A DNA stretch of 44,977 bases from Treponema sp. (lineage in GTDB: Bacteria; Spirochaetota; Spirochaetia; Treponematales; Breznakiellaceae), in contig WQSP01000003.1 in the NCBI GenBank assembly GCA_009787795.1, forward strand, positions 1 to 44,977, in the 5' to 3' direction. Positions within the stretch are counted from its first letter, which is position 1, and each line of letters begins with the position of its first letter. The notes under the pieces are model-generated. The model saw only the letters and a program-made list of their open reading frames with translations, ran no database searches and was not told where the DNA came from. Below, piece after piece: positions 18,781-28,825 of this stretch. Position numbers and translations under genes: made by a program.

Positions 18781-20742
18781 ATGTCCTTTGTACAGTTTTC
18801 CCGCATAAGCCTTAGTTTCGGCGACAGGGATATTCTAAAGGACGTTTCCCTTCGACTTGCCGCAGGCTCAAGGTCGTGTCTGACAGGCGCAAACGGAAGC
18901 GGCAAATCAACATTGATGAAAATAATCGCGGGCAAAATGAACGCCGATGCAGGAGATCGCGCGGTGCAGCGCGATGCGCGCATTTCATATCTTCCGCAAT
19001 CGGGAATAATTCATAACGGAAAAACTCTTCGCGATGAAACGGAAAGCGCATTTTCTTTTGTTCACGGTTTGATAGAACGCATGCAAAAAACCGGAGACCT
19101 ATTGCAAAACGCAAAGAGCGATGACGCTTCAACTGCCGCTCTCTTGCAAGAGCATCATTCTTTGCAGGAACAAATCGAAGAAAGCGGCTATTACAGAAGG
19201 GAAGGCGAAATATCTTCCGTACTTTGCGGTCTTGGTTTTACCATAAAGGATTTTAACCGCGACGCAGGAGAGTTTTCGGGCGGCTGGCAGATGAGAATCG
19301 CGCTTGCAAAAGTTCTCTTGGAAAAACCCGACATTCTTTTATTGGACGAACCTACAAATTATCTTGATATAGAAGCAAGGAACTGGCTTGAGATATGGCT
19401 GAAAGATTTTAAGGGCGGGTATCTTTTGGTAAGCCACGACAGATATTTTTTGGACTTTTGCGTAAACGAAGTTTATGAACTTTTTGGAGGCAATTTAAGG
19501 CGCTTTGCCGGCAATTACACTTCTTACGAAAAGACGCGTCAAATCGAACTTGAAGGTCTTATAAAGCGCTACAAGGAACAGCAGGAAGAAATTGCAAAAA
19601 CGGAAAACCTTATAAGAAAATTCAGATACAAGGCAAGCAAAGCGGCTTTTGCGCAGGAAATGATCAAGCGTTTGGAAAAAATGGAGATTGTTGAAATCCC
19701 CGAATCGTTTAAAAAAATAAATATCGGTTTTCCTTCGCCGCCGCACAGCGGAAACATTGCCTTAACGCTTGAAGGTATCGGGAAAAGTTATGCGCAAAGA
19801 AAAGTTTTATCGGGTCTTGACCTTTGCCTTGACGCAAAGGAACGTCTTGTTGTTGCAGGCCCAAACGGAGCCGGCAAAACCACCTTGCTTCGCATAATCG
19901 CAGGGAAAGACGACAATTTTGAAGGCTCCGTAAAATTCGGAAGCGGAATTTGCGCAGGTTATTTTTCGCAGGATGCGGCAGAATCGATGAACTCCACCCT
20001 TACAGTTCTTGAATACCTGGAGGAAGAAGCGCCCACAAACCTTATTCCGAAAATACGCGATATGCTTGGCGCGTTTTTGTTCAGGGGAGACGATGTTTAC
20101 AAAAGCGTTTCGGTTCTTTCGGGCGGAGAAAAAAGCCGCCTTGCCCTTTTAAAAATGTTTTTAAAACCGATGAACCTTTTGATTTTGGACGAACCGACCA
20201 ATCATCTTGATTTGCATTCCAAAGACATACTTTTGGACGCGCTAAAAAAATTCGAAGGAACGATTATTTTTGTTTCGCACGACAGATCTTTTATGGAAGA
20301 GCTTTCGACAAAAGTTTTGGAGCTAAAAACAAATGAACACAAGGAATCCTCTTCTTCAAACGCAATTATATACTACGGAAATTATGCCTATTACCTTGAA
20401 AGAATTTCAGGCGCAGAAACGGAAATGAAAAACAGGGAAGCGGAAAAAAACAAAAACGAAAGCAAAAGCGTTATAACCAACGAACAAAAAAGGTTTATTG
20501 ACAAGGAAAAACAAACTGCAATACGCAGATTGGAAAGACAGGAAGCGCAAATACTAAAAGAAATGGAAGAGCTTGAAATCAAAAAATCTTCTTTGGAAGA
20601 AGATCTTTCGCGCCCGGACATTTATTCAAACGGAGAAAAGGCAAAAGAAGTCAAGCAAAAACTTGACAAGTGCGTATCCGACATTGAGACAAAAACCCAT
20701 GAGTGGAGTATAATTGCCTCAGAGCTTGAAAAGGCAAAATAA
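18781..20742 (+). CDS. ABC-F family ATPase (Uup/YdiF-like)
   Basis: Two ABC domains (TGANGSGKST, GPNGAGKTT; FSGGWQMRIALAKVL, LSGGEKSRLALLKM), ABC-F linker, C-terminal coiled coil, no TM. Confidence 0.92.
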   Translation: MSFVQFSRISLSFGDRDILKDVSLRLAAGSRSCLTGANGSGKSTLMKIIAGKMNADAGDRAVQRDARISYLPQSGIIHNGKTLRDETESAFSFVHGLIERMQKTGDLLQNAKSDDASTAALLQEHHSLQEQIEESGYYRREGEISSVLCGLGFTIKDFNRDAGEFSGGWQMRIALAKVLLEKPDILLLDEPTNYLDIEARNWLEIWLKDFKGGYLLVSHDRYFLDFCVNEVYELFGGNLRRFAGNYTSYEKTRQIELEGLIKRYKEQQEEIAKTENLIRKFRYKASKAAFAQEMIKRLEKMEIVEIPESFKKINIGFPSPPHSGNIALTLEGIGKSYAQRKVLSGLDLCLDAKERLVVAGPNGAGKTTLLRIIAGKDDNFEGSVKFGSGICAGYFSQDAAESMNSTLTVLEYLEEEAPTNLIPKIRDMLGAFLFRGDDVYKSVSVLSGGEKSRLALLKMFLKPMNLLILDEPTNHLDLHSKDILLDALKKFEGTIIFVSHDRSFMEELSTKVLELKTNEHKESSSSNAIIYYGNYAYYLERISGAETEMKNREAEKNKNESKSVITNEQKRFIDKEKQTAIRRLERQEAQILKEMEELEIKKSSLEEDLSRPDIYSNGEKAKEVKQKLDKCVSDIETKTHEWSIIASELEKAK

Positions 20743-20765
20743 AAACCCGCATTTTAGGATTGATT

Positions 20766-22016
20766 ATGAAAGAAAAACTGTTTTCATGGCTTGAAAATTC
20801 ATCCGATATGGCTGTCGAACTTGAAACGGAACTTACAAAACGCCCTGCAGTATCTCCCGAATCCGACGGCGAAGGCGAAATTGACAAATGCGTTTTTCTT
20901 GAGAAGTGGCTTCACGCGCACGGCATCACGAAACTTGACAGGTATGACGCTTCCGATTCTCGCGCCAAGGGCGGAATACGTCCGAATTTAGTCGCCACCA
21001 TTAACGGCACTTTGGGCGAAAACGAAGGTTGTCTTTGGATAATGAGCCATTTGGACGTTGTGCCGCCCGGCGAAGAAAAGCTCTGGGATAATGACCCGTG
21101 GACAGTTGTTTATAAGGACGACAAACCCGGAGCAAGAATTATCGGGCGCGGCGTTGAGGACAATCAGCAGGGAATTGTTTCTTCCGTTTTGGCGGCTCTT
21201 GCATTTACGGAACAGGGTTTAAAGCCTTTGCGTACAATAAAACTATTGTTCGCATCCGACGAAGAAGTGGGTTCCGCCTACGGAATCGATTGGCTTGTAA
21301 AAAATCATCCCGACCTTTTTGGGAAAAACGACATGGTCTTGATTCCGGATGGAGGAGATCCCGACGGCGAATATATCGAAGTTGCAGAAAAAACCATTAT
21401 TTGGGCTAAATTTACGGTTCACGGAGAGCAAACGCACGGCTCGATGCCTGACTTGGGAAACAATGCGTTTTTGGCGGGAAGCGATTTGGCGGTAAAACTT
21501 CATTTTGGACTTTCGCAAAAATTCAACGAGCGCGATAAAATGTTCGATCCCGACTACTCCACTTTTGAACCGACAAAAAAAGAGGCAAATGTTCCAAACA
21601 TAAATACAATCCCCGGCGAAGACGTTTTTTACATGGACATGAGGGTTCTTCCGCGCTATTCTTCCGATTCGATTCTTGCAGAGATTGACAGAATCAAGGC
21701 GGAAGTTGAAAAAAAATATCGCGTAACAATTGACTGTACCCTGCCCCAGCTTATGCAGTCGAAGCCGACGGACGCAAATGCGCCGATTGTCAAAAATATC
21801 GGAAAGGCAATTACTGAAGTTTACGGCGTAAATCCGCGTCCTGTAGGAATTGGCGGCGGCACAATGGCTGCGTATCTTAGAAACATCGGAATTGACTGCG
21901 TGGTGTGGACAAAGACCCAAAAAACGCTGCATCAGCCGAATGAATACGCGCTTTTGGACAACATAATCGGAGATGCAAAGGTAATGGCTCTTTTGGCATT
22001 GAACAGCGATAAATAA
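20766..22016 (+). CDS. M20-family dipeptidase (PepV/Sapep-like)
   Basis: SHLDVVPPGEEKLWDNDPW, GRGVEDNQQGIVSSVLA, ASDEEVGSAYGIDWL, GGGTMAAYLRNIGIDCVVW. Confidence 0.85.
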   Translation: MKEKLFSWLENSSDMAVELETELTKRPAVSPESDGEGEIDKCVFLEKWLHAHGITKLDRYDASDSRAKGGIRPNLVATINGTLGENEGCLWIMSHLDVVPPGEEKLWDNDPWTVVYKDDKPGARIIGRGVEDNQQGIVSSVLAALAFTEQGLKPLRTIKLLFASDEEVGSAYGIDWLVKNHPDLFGKNDMVLIPDGGDPDGEYIEVAEKTIIWAKFTVHGEQTHGSMPDLGNNAFLAGSDLAVKLHFGLSQKFNERDKMFDPDYSTFEPTKKEANVPNINTIPGEDVFYMDMRVLPRYSSDSILAEIDRIKAEVEKKYRVTIDCTLPQLMQSKPTDANAPIVKNIGKAITEVYGVNPRPVGIGGGTMAAYLRNIGIDCVVWTKTQKTLHQPNEYALLDNIIGDAKVMALLALNSDK

Positions 22017-24167
22017 ATGGGTACAAAAGCATTACTGGATAACGACGAAATAATTTCGTCGTTATGTGAAGACGGTTCTGTCGCAAAACTTCTCCCTTCC
22101 TACGAACCGCGAAAATCCCAATTGGACCTTCTCTCTTTGATAATACGCGGGTTTAACGAAGACGCGCTTGTCATGGCAGAAGCGGGAACAGGCGTTGGAA
22201 AATCATTTGCATATCTGTTACCCGCGATGCATTACGCTCTTTTAAATAAGGAAAAGGTTGTAATTTCCACCGCTACTATTACGCTTCAGCAGCAATTATA
22301 CGAAAAGGACATTCCTCTTGTCGCAAGTTCGATGGGAAATGTTAGAATAAAATCTGTTATCATGAAAGGCAGGGGAAATTATCTTTGTTTTCGTCGCCTT
22401 AACGACATTTTCAAAGAGCCGCCCCTTTTTGATTACGACAATGACGAATTGAAAAATATCACAAATTGGGCAAAGACTTCAAAAACAGGCGACAAATCCG
22501 AGCTTACTTTCAAACCTTCCGATTCGCTTTGGTCGTCGGTTTGTTCCGAGTCGGATCTTTGCATGGGAAATCATTGTCCGTACAGGGCAAATTGTTTTAC
22601 CCTCGCCCTCAGAAGGGAAGCTAACAACGCGCACATTATCGTAGTAAATCATCATTTGCTTTTTGCCGATTTGGCTGCAAGGTTTCAGGGAGCGGGTTAC
22701 GAAAGCGCGGTTGTTCTTCCGCCTTTTAACAGGTTGATAATAGACGAAGCGCACACAATCGAAAACGCGTCTTCTTCGTTTTTTTCGTCCGAATTTGCGC
22801 GCACTGGAATTTTCAGGCAGCTAGGCCGGCTTTACAGCAAACGAAGGGGGAACATTCAGGGGCTACTTGCAAGACTGTGCGCGATGCTGCCGTCCAATGA
22901 AGACCCGTTGGATACATTGGCGGATACAGTTCAAAAAGTGCGAATCTGCGCGGAAGACCTTGACGATGAAGCATTGGAAATTTGCGGAACGGAAGGAATT
23001 TTCAGGCTCTCTCCTTCCGTTGACGAATCGTTCCTTAAAAAAAATCTTTTTCCAAAGTTAAAAGATTTAAGAAAAAAAATATTGGAATTGACCAATATGA
23101 TCAGGGATGTAACGGAACAAATAGAAGGGCAAACTTCTTCTTCGGGAAAAAAAGATGAAGATGACGAACGCGAAGAAAACCCGAATGTCTGGGAAACAAA
23201 AACAATCGTAAGAAGACTGGAAAGCATCGCGGAAATCTGCAATGTATTCATAAAATACCAAAAACACGAAAACGACATTTTATACATGGAAAGAATAAAT
23301 TCTCCCAAAGAATCGTCGCGTAATACGAGCGCTGTGCATTTTACGAAAACGCCTTTGGACATGGCTCCAATTTTAAGGGACAGCGTTTTTGCCCCCAACA
23401 AAACGGTGATTTGCGTATCCGCCACTTTGGCGATAGACGGCAATTTTTCATATTGGGAAAGCCAGTGCGGCATAGGCGCAATCGAAAAAAGAAAACCCCT
23501 GTCGGGATGTTTTTTGTCCCCTTTTCCCTATTCAAGCGCGGTGCTTCTTGCCTCTCCCAAAGATGCGCCTCTTCCCGACGAAAACGGGTATCAGGAGTTT
23601 GTCAATTTGGCGGCGTGCAAGCTGGCGGCAGCTTCGGGAGGTTCTGCGCTTGTTCTTTTTACCTCGTACAAATCTCTGACAGAGGCTTACAATGCGGCAA
23701 AGGACGAGCTTGCCTCTCTTGGGATACGCTGCCTTAAACAGGGAGATGACGACAGGACACGCCTTTTAAAGGATTTTCTTTCCGATACGCAATCGTGCCT
23801 TTTTGCCACCGACTCGTTCTGGGAAGGGGTTGATGCGCCGGGCGACACCCTTCGCCTTGTAATCATCTGCCGCCTGCCCTTCAGAACGCCGGGCGACCCT
23901 GTTTTTGAAGCGCGAAGGGAAGCTGTTCAAAAAAGAGGGGGAAATCCCTTTATGGAGATGTCCCTTCCGCAGGCTGTGATGAAGTTCAAGCAGGGGTTCG
24001 GGCGTTTAATGCGGCGAAGCGCGGATTCGGGCGTGGTTGCAGTCCTTGACGGACGGCTTTTAAGGAAGACCTACGGGCAGATTTTTTTGCACGCCCTCCC
24101 AAATACCAAAACCTGCTTTGCAGATTTAAATAATATTGTTTTAGACATGGAAAACTTCCTGTATTGA
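22017..24167 (+). CDS. DinG/XPD-like superfamily 2 helicase with probable Fe-S cluster
   Basis: MAEAGTGVGKSFAYLLPA, STATITLQQQLYEKD, four-Cys SSVCSESDLCMGNHCPYRANCF, VVNHHLLFADL, IIDEAHTIENASS. Confidence 0.88.
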   Translation: MGTKALLDNDEIISSLCEDGSVAKLLPSYEPRKSQLDLLSLIIRGFNEDALVMAEAGTGVGKSFAYLLPAMHYALLNKEKVVISTATITLQQQLYEKDIPLVASSMGNVRIKSVIMKGRGNYLCFRRLNDIFKEPPLFDYDNDELKNITNWAKTSKTGDKSELTFKPSDSLWSSVCSESDLCMGNHCPYRANCFTLALRREANNAHIIVVNHHLLFADLAARFQGAGYESAVVLPPFNRLIIDEAHTIENASSSFFSSEFARTGIFRQLGRLYSKRRGNIQGLLARLCAMLPSNEDPLDTLADTVQKVRICAEDLDDEALEICGTEGIFRLSPSVDESFLKKNLFPKLKDLRKKILELTNMIRDVTEQIEGQTSSSGKKDEDDEREENPNVWETKTIVRRLESIAEICNVFIKYQKHENDILYMERINSPKESSRNTSAVHFTKTPLDMAPILRDSVFAPNKTVICVSATLAIDGNFSYWESQCGIGAIEKRKPLSGCFLSPFPYSSAVLLASPKDAPLPDENGYQEFVNLAACKLAAASGGSALVLFTSYKSLTEAYNAAKDELASLGIRCLKQGDDDRTRLLKDFLSDTQSCLFATDSFWEGVDAPGDTLRLVIICRLPFRTPGDPVFEARREAVQKRGGNPFMEMSLPQAVMKFKQGFGRLMRRSADSGVVAVLDGRLLRKTYGQIFLHALPNTKTCFADLNNIVLDMENFLY
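22039..22065. repeat. 27-bp near-perfect palindrome (13-bp arms, 1-nt centre)
   Basis: ATAACGACGAAAT-A-ATTTCGTCGTTAT, starting 22 nt into the dinG-like ORF. Confidence 0.95.
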
Positions 24168-24176
24168 TGATATAAT
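24148..24176 (+). promoter_or_regulatory. Putative extended -10 sigma70 promoter for the chemosensory/TonB operon
   Basis: TGGAAA-N17-TATAAT with TGA immediately before TATAAT (TGATATAAT), 21 nt upstream of cheW ATG 24198. Confidence 0.55.
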
Positions 24177-24197
24177 CCCCTATAAAGAGAGGATTTA

Positions 24198-24683
24198 ATG
24201 TCAGATTCGGCAGAAATGCTTGAGCTTATGGAAGAAGCGCCCGAAGACGAAAATTGCGAAAAATTCCTTGTTTTTTCCATAATGGGCAAATTGTACAGTT
24301 TCCCGTCCCGTCTTATAGGGGAAATAGCGCTCTTTGACACAGTTTATCCTTTGCCCCTTTTGCCTCCTTATGTGCTTGGCGTTGTAAACAGGTATTCCGT
24401 TCCCTATGCGTTATTCGACATCGGCATCCTGTTTTACCAAACGCCGTGTCCCCGCAAAAAGATAATCATTTTTAAGGATGAAATTGACAGAATCGCAATA
24501 TTGATAGACGACATTTCCGGTATTGCCGAAAAAAGGCCGCATGACATAACTATAATGGAAAGAAACGCCGACAATTTTGAATTGACAGATTCTGTTGTCG
24601 CATCTTTTGTCTGGAACGAAGAAAATGTTTTTGTGCTGGACATTCATCGCATTTTGGGAAAAGTTACGCAGGAAATATCATAA
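24198..24683 (+). CDS. cheW: CheW-like chemotaxis coupling protein
   Basis: FLVFSIMGKLYSFPSRLIGEIALF...PLLPPYVLGVVNRYSVPYALFDIGILF...DRIAILIDDISGIAE. Confidence 0.85.
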   Translation: MSDSAEMLELMEEAPEDENCEKFLVFSIMGKLYSFPSRLIGEIALFDTVYPLPLLPPYVLGVVNRYSVPYALFDIGILFYQTPCPRKKIIIFKDEIDRIAILIDDISGIAEKRPHDITIMERNADNFELTDSVVASFVWNEENVFVLDIHRILGKVTQEIS

Positions 24684-25111
24684 TGAGAGTTTTTATTTGT
24701 TCTTACAGAAGTTTTTCTCTTGCAATACCGATTGATTGCGTATCGTCGATTTTTTTGCACCGCGACAATTCAAACGAAAAAATTCATTATGATCATGAAA
24801 AACGAAACACCTATATTTCCCTTTCAAATCTTTTCTGCTGCAACGATTTGTCAATACATCACGGAATCATTCTTAAAGGCCAAAACCCCGACTCTGACCA
24901 AATCGAAGACAGAATGATTCTTTTGTCAACGGAAATTGAAAGGGAAAAGGACATTCCGGCGGATAAATTTTTTCCTGTTCCGAAAAGTCTTGGCGTTTTT
25001 CAATTTTCTTCCGTCTTTTCGGGAATGTTTTACAGTATCGGCGCGGGAAAATTGATTCTCCTGCTTAATCCTGAACAGTTGGTTCAAAACATAAAAAGGG
25101 AAATTTTATGA
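24683..25111 (+). CDS. Second, divergent CheW-like protein
   Basis: MRVFICSYRSFSLAIPIDCVSSIF...YISLSNLF; position between cheW and cheB; start/stop overlaps with both neighbours. Confidence 0.6.
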   Translation: MRVFICSYRSFSLAIPIDCVSSIFLHRDNSNEKIHYDHEKRNTYISLSNLFCCNDLSIHHGIILKGQNPDSDQIEDRMILLSTEIEREKDIPADKFFPVPKSLGVFQFSSVFSGMFYSIGAGKLILLLNPEQLVQNIKREIL

Positions 25112-26115
25112 TTAAAACACTAATCGTGGACGATAGTCCTCTTGTTCGCTCGATTCTAAGGGATTTTCTTGAGAGCGAAGGATCTTTTGAAATTGCCGAC
25201 GAAGCGGAAAACGGACGGGATGCCGTCGAAAAGGCAAAACAGCACAATCCCGATCTTGTCACCATGGATATCGAAATGCCCGTGATGAACGGACTTGATT
25301 CCATCGTGGAGATAAGAAAGTTCAGTTCCTGCGGAATAGTTGTAATCAGCACCCACGATACCGCAAAGATGGCTTATGACGCAACTGTCAAAGGCGCGCA
25401 TGAATTTTTTGCAAAGGATATTTTCACTTCACAGATGACAGACAGGCAAAGAAGCGGGATTTTCAATACGTTAAAACAAATCATAAACATAAAAAACAAG
25501 GCTGCCTCGCATCATGAAGCGATAAAACAGACAATACAAACGCCGCGAAAAATAAATTGCGTTGTAATAGCTTCGTCAACGGGAGGTCCAATGGCTCTTT
25601 GTCAGTTGGCTTCCGGTCTTTCGGCAAAATTTCCGGTTCCCATTTTGCTTGTTCAGCATAACACGTCGGGTTTTGACAGGGGATTTGTCCAGTGGCTTGA
25701 CGGATATTCGCAGTTAAAAATCCAACTTGCACAAGAAGGAATTTTTCCTTCCAAGGGAAACGTATATGTCGCTCCAACCGACAAACACCTGACAATCGGA
25801 GCTGGCGGAATTGCGTTTGAAAACAGCGAACCTGTGAACAATCAAAAACCGTCCGCCGATCTTTTGTTCAAAAGCGCCGCTGCGCAATACGGAAATTCGC
25901 TTGTCAGCGTGGTTCTTACGGGTATGGGCGAAGACGGAGCGCAGGGCACGCGCATTGTAAAAGAGGCGGGCGGAATTACAATTGCCCAGGATGAAGCGTC
26001 TTCCATGATATACGGAATGCCTCAAGCGGCAGTTGAAACAGGATGCGTGGACATGATTTTGCCGTTAAATGAAATTTCAAACAAACTGTTGGAGCTTACG
26101 GGAGGAGAATCCTGA
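25108..26115 (+). CDS. cheB: CheB protein-glutamate methylesterase (REC + methylesterase)
   Basis: MIKTLIVDDSPLVRSILRDFL, DLVTMDIEMPVMNGLD; catalytic IASSTGGP, VQHN, LTGMGEDGAQG. Confidence 0.95.
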   Translation: MIKTLIVDDSPLVRSILRDFLESEGSFEIADEAENGRDAVEKAKQHNPDLVTMDIEMPVMNGLDSIVEIRKFSSCGIVVISTHDTAKMAYDATVKGAHEFFAKDIFTSQMTDRQRSGIFNTLKQIINIKNKAASHHEAIKQTIQTPRKINCVVIASSTGGPMALCQLASGLSAKFPVPILLVQHNTSGFDRGFVQWLDGYSQLKIQLAQEGIFPSKGNVYVAPTDKHLTIGAGGIAFENSEPVNNQKPSADLLFKSAAAQYGNSLVSVVLTGMGEDGAQGTRIVKEAGGITIAQDEASSMIYGMPQAAVETGCVDMILPLNEISNKLLELTGGES

Positions 26116-26117
26116 CA

Positions 26118-27608
26118 ATGTCCAACGGCAAAAACGAGCTTGGGAATATTGCGGAAATTCCATCCGATGTTCCCGCAGAAGTGTTATCCGACGCCGCTTT
26201 GCTGTTTTTGTATTACAGAATCGAACATATCCTTGGAATCAAATCGGGATACGAAGCTTTGAGAAATTTGAACAATTACCTGGAAGAAACATGCAAATCT
26301 TCTTTTGTGGAAAATCCCGCCGCATATGAATATTTGCTGACATCGCGCGAACAGATATTCGAAATTTCCAATTTTTTGACCGTAAACGAAACTTATTTTT
26401 TCCGTGAAAGTTCCCAATTTGAATTGTTGGCGCAGCTTTTGCCGGAACTGTCCAAATTGGGACGCCCCGTTCAAATATGCTCCGCTGCCGTATCCACAGG
26501 CTGCGAAGCGTACAGTATCGCCATGCTCCTGGATTATTATGCAAGAAACGGGCTTGATTTTGATTTTGCAGTTGACGCTTTTGACGTAAACTCAAACGCA
26601 ATAGAAATTGCAAAAAACGCCCGTTATACGTCAAACACCCTTCGCGCAGACGGCTCTTCATTCAGGCATATAATGGATTCCTATCTTATTTTCGAAGGAA
26701 ACGAACATATCGTTACGCAAAATATTAGAAGAAAGGTGAGATTTTTTCCCCATAACATCATGCGCGGACTTGACAAGCAATACGATATTATTTTTTTCAG
26801 GAACTCTCTTATTTATTTTTCTTCCAAAAACAGGCTTTCTGTCATAAACAATCTTGCAGAATCCCTTATGCCGTCAGGGCTTTTGTTTTTGGGCGCATCC
26901 GAAACTTCTTCCGTAAAACACCCTCTTCTTGCAAACAGGTTTTCCCGTGATGTTTTTTATTTTCAAAAAATCAATCCTTCCGATTCGCAGGAAAACATTA
27001 TTTTAAAAAGCCCGGTTGCGCACAAGAAAAAAAATTCGTTGCTTCTTCCACTGAATGCGGAAAGGCATCATCGCAAATTATTGCCAAAACACAATGAGAT
27101 AACGGTCAAATGCGAAGAAATTTGCGAAATATTAAAAACCGACGAAGGCAAACCCAATTCGGTTGAAGTTTTGAATTCTTTGGGCACCAGGGATTTATCG
27201 CAGTTTTCGGGCGGACGCATCTGCGCTTGCGCGATTCATCTGCTTAACATCAGGGATTTTAACAATGCGTCAAAAATTATAGAATATCTGGAAAAAAACA
27301 ATTCGGGAGCCTTTACAAGATTTCTGCGCGGAGAAATCTTGTTTTTGCTCGGCAATGCGGAAGATGCCGAAAGTTCCTACCATGAGGCTGCAATAAAAGA
27401 CAAATATTTTTGGCCTGCATATTACAGAATTGCAATTCTTTCTTCCGAGGGAAATCAGACAAGATTTGAATACAAGGTAAAAAAAACAATTGAGAGCATA
27501 GAGCTTTGTCAAAGTCTTGAGCCGGAATCAAAATTGAATTACGAATGTTTCTTGGGAGGTTTTTCTCCCGACTATTTCAGAAGAATTTTGGAGAAAAAGC
27601 TTGTATAA
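26118..27608 (+). CDS. cheR: CheR-type MCP methyltransferase with C-terminal TPR-like extension
   Basis: LTVNETYFFRESSQFELL, ICSAAVSTGCEAYSIAMLL, FDVNSNAIEIAKNARY, DIIFFRNSLIYFS; C-terminal TPR-like helices. Confidence 0.88.
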   Translation: MSNGKNELGNIAEIPSDVPAEVLSDAALLFLYYRIEHILGIKSGYEALRNLNNYLEETCKSSFVENPAAYEYLLTSREQIFEISNFLTVNETYFFRESSQFELLAQLLPELSKLGRPVQICSAAVSTGCEAYSIAMLLDYYARNGLDFDFAVDAFDVNSNAIEIAKNARYTSNTLRADGSSFRHIMDSYLIFEGNEHIVTQNIRRKVRFFPHNIMRGLDKQYDIIFFRNSLIYFSSKNRLSVINNLAESLMPSGLLFLGASETSSVKHPLLANRFSRDVFYFQKINPSDSQENIILKSPVAHKKKNSLLLPLNAERHHRKLLPKHNEITVKCEEICEILKTDEGKPNSVEVLNSLGTRDLSQFSGGRICACAIHLLNIRDFNNASKIIEYLEKNNSGAFTRFLRGEILFLLGNAEDAESSYHEAAIKDKYFWPAYYRIAILSSEGNQTRFEYKVKKTIESIELCQSLEPESKLNYECFLGGFSPDYFRRILEKKLV

Positions 27609-27620
27609 GAGAGGCGACAT

Positions 27621-28823
27621 ATGGAGAGTTTTTTAGGCAATGTTTCCCGGTTTTTCAACAATATGGGAATTTCTTCCAAACTTGCGGTAATTTCATTTCT
27701 GTTTTTATTGCTTCTTTCCGTTAATATTTGGTTTTTCCTTGTTGGCGGCAACATGGCGCTTTTGGTTGTCTGTGTCATTGCGGTGTTTTTTGGAATCCTG
27801 ATTTCCGTTTTAACTTCGTTGAATTTGAAAAAATCAAAAAAAAACATGCTTGGCATTTTTGAGAAATTGTATTATTACGATCTTGCGGTAAACATTGATA
27901 CGCTTTCTACGGATGAGTTCGGTCATTTTATGATAGAATTGAATGAATTCATCCAAAAACTCAACTCTACATTTTCTTCTTTTAACGAAAGCGCCAACAT
28001 GGTAACAACCGCAATAACCGAAATTACGTCCAATACGCTGGAAATAACCGCAACGGCAAACGAACAATCGGCAAGCGTATCCGAAATTGTAAGCACAATG
28101 GAAAACAACAAGACGCTTTCCTCGCAGGCATCGGAAAAAACAACCGAAGTTGCAGAGCTTGCGGCGCAAACAATGGAACTTAGCAAAAGAGGCGCCGATC
28201 TCCGCGATTATAACGAAGGCATGATGCTTGACATAAGAAATCAAAACGCCAAAACCATCGAAATAATAAAAAATCTTGCCGAGATGCTTTCAAGAATCGA
28301 CGAATCCATAGCCCTTATTGACACAATCGCGGATCATACAAAATTGATAGCATTTAACGCCGCTTTGGAAGCGTCTTCTTCAGGCGAAGCCGGCGCGAGA
28401 TTCTCTGTTGTAGCGGGAGAAATCAGGCGTTTTGCGGACAATGTTGTCGAATCCGCTTCCGAAATAAAAGAACGGATTCAGGAAGTAAACGAGGCTGCGC
28501 AAACGCTGTTAACCGAAGCAAACAGCGGAACTCATACCATAGATTCCGGTTACAACAAAATGGTCGAGCAGAAAAAGGTTTTTGAACATATTGTCGAAGC
28601 GTCCGAGAATGTTGCCATAAGGTCTGCGCAAATTTCAAACCTCAGCAAACAGCAGGAATACGCTTCCGCCCAGGTTTTTTCCGCGTTAAAGGAAATATCG
28701 ACAGGCGTAAACCAGTTTGTAAGCGCAACGGCCTTAACTTCAAAAACAACGGAAAAACTCAAGAAAATGGCGGAAGAGTTCAATGACACTCTTGGACAGT
28801 ATCATATAACGGACAGGGGATAA
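27621..28823 (+). CDS. Methyl-accepting chemotaxis-like protein with two N-terminal TM helices and no periplasmic sensor domain
   Basis: TM1/TM2 at LAVISFLFLLLLSVNIWFFLVGGNMALLVVCVIAVFFGILISV; signalling tip DTIADHTKLIAFNAALEASSSGEAGARFSVVAGEIRRFAD. Confidence 0.85.
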   Translation: MESFLGNVSRFFNNMGISSKLAVISFLFLLLLSVNIWFFLVGGNMALLVVCVIAVFFGILISVLTSLNLKKSKKNMLGIFEKLYYYDLAVNIDTLSTDEFGHFMIELNEFIQKLNSTFSSFNESANMVTTAITEITSNTLEITATANEQSASVSEIVSTMENNKTLSSQASEKTTEVAELAAQTMELSKRGADLRDYNEGMMLDIRNQNAKTIEIIKNLAEMLSRIDESIALIDTIADHTKLIAFNAALEASSSGEAGARFSVVAGEIRRFADNVVESASEIKERIQEVNEAAQTLLTEANSGTHTIDSGYNKMVEQKKVFEHIVEASENVAIRSAQISNLSKQQEYASAQVFSALKEISTGVNQFVSATALTSKTTEKLKKMAEEFNDTLGQYHITDRG

Positions 28824-28825
28824 TT

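Noticed and set aside
26118-27608. CheR as a dead methyltransferase because the SAM motif reads STGCEAYS rather than STGEEPYS
   Set aside because: The second Glu, the NETYFFR motif and FFRNSLIYF are retained, so loss of activity is not supported.
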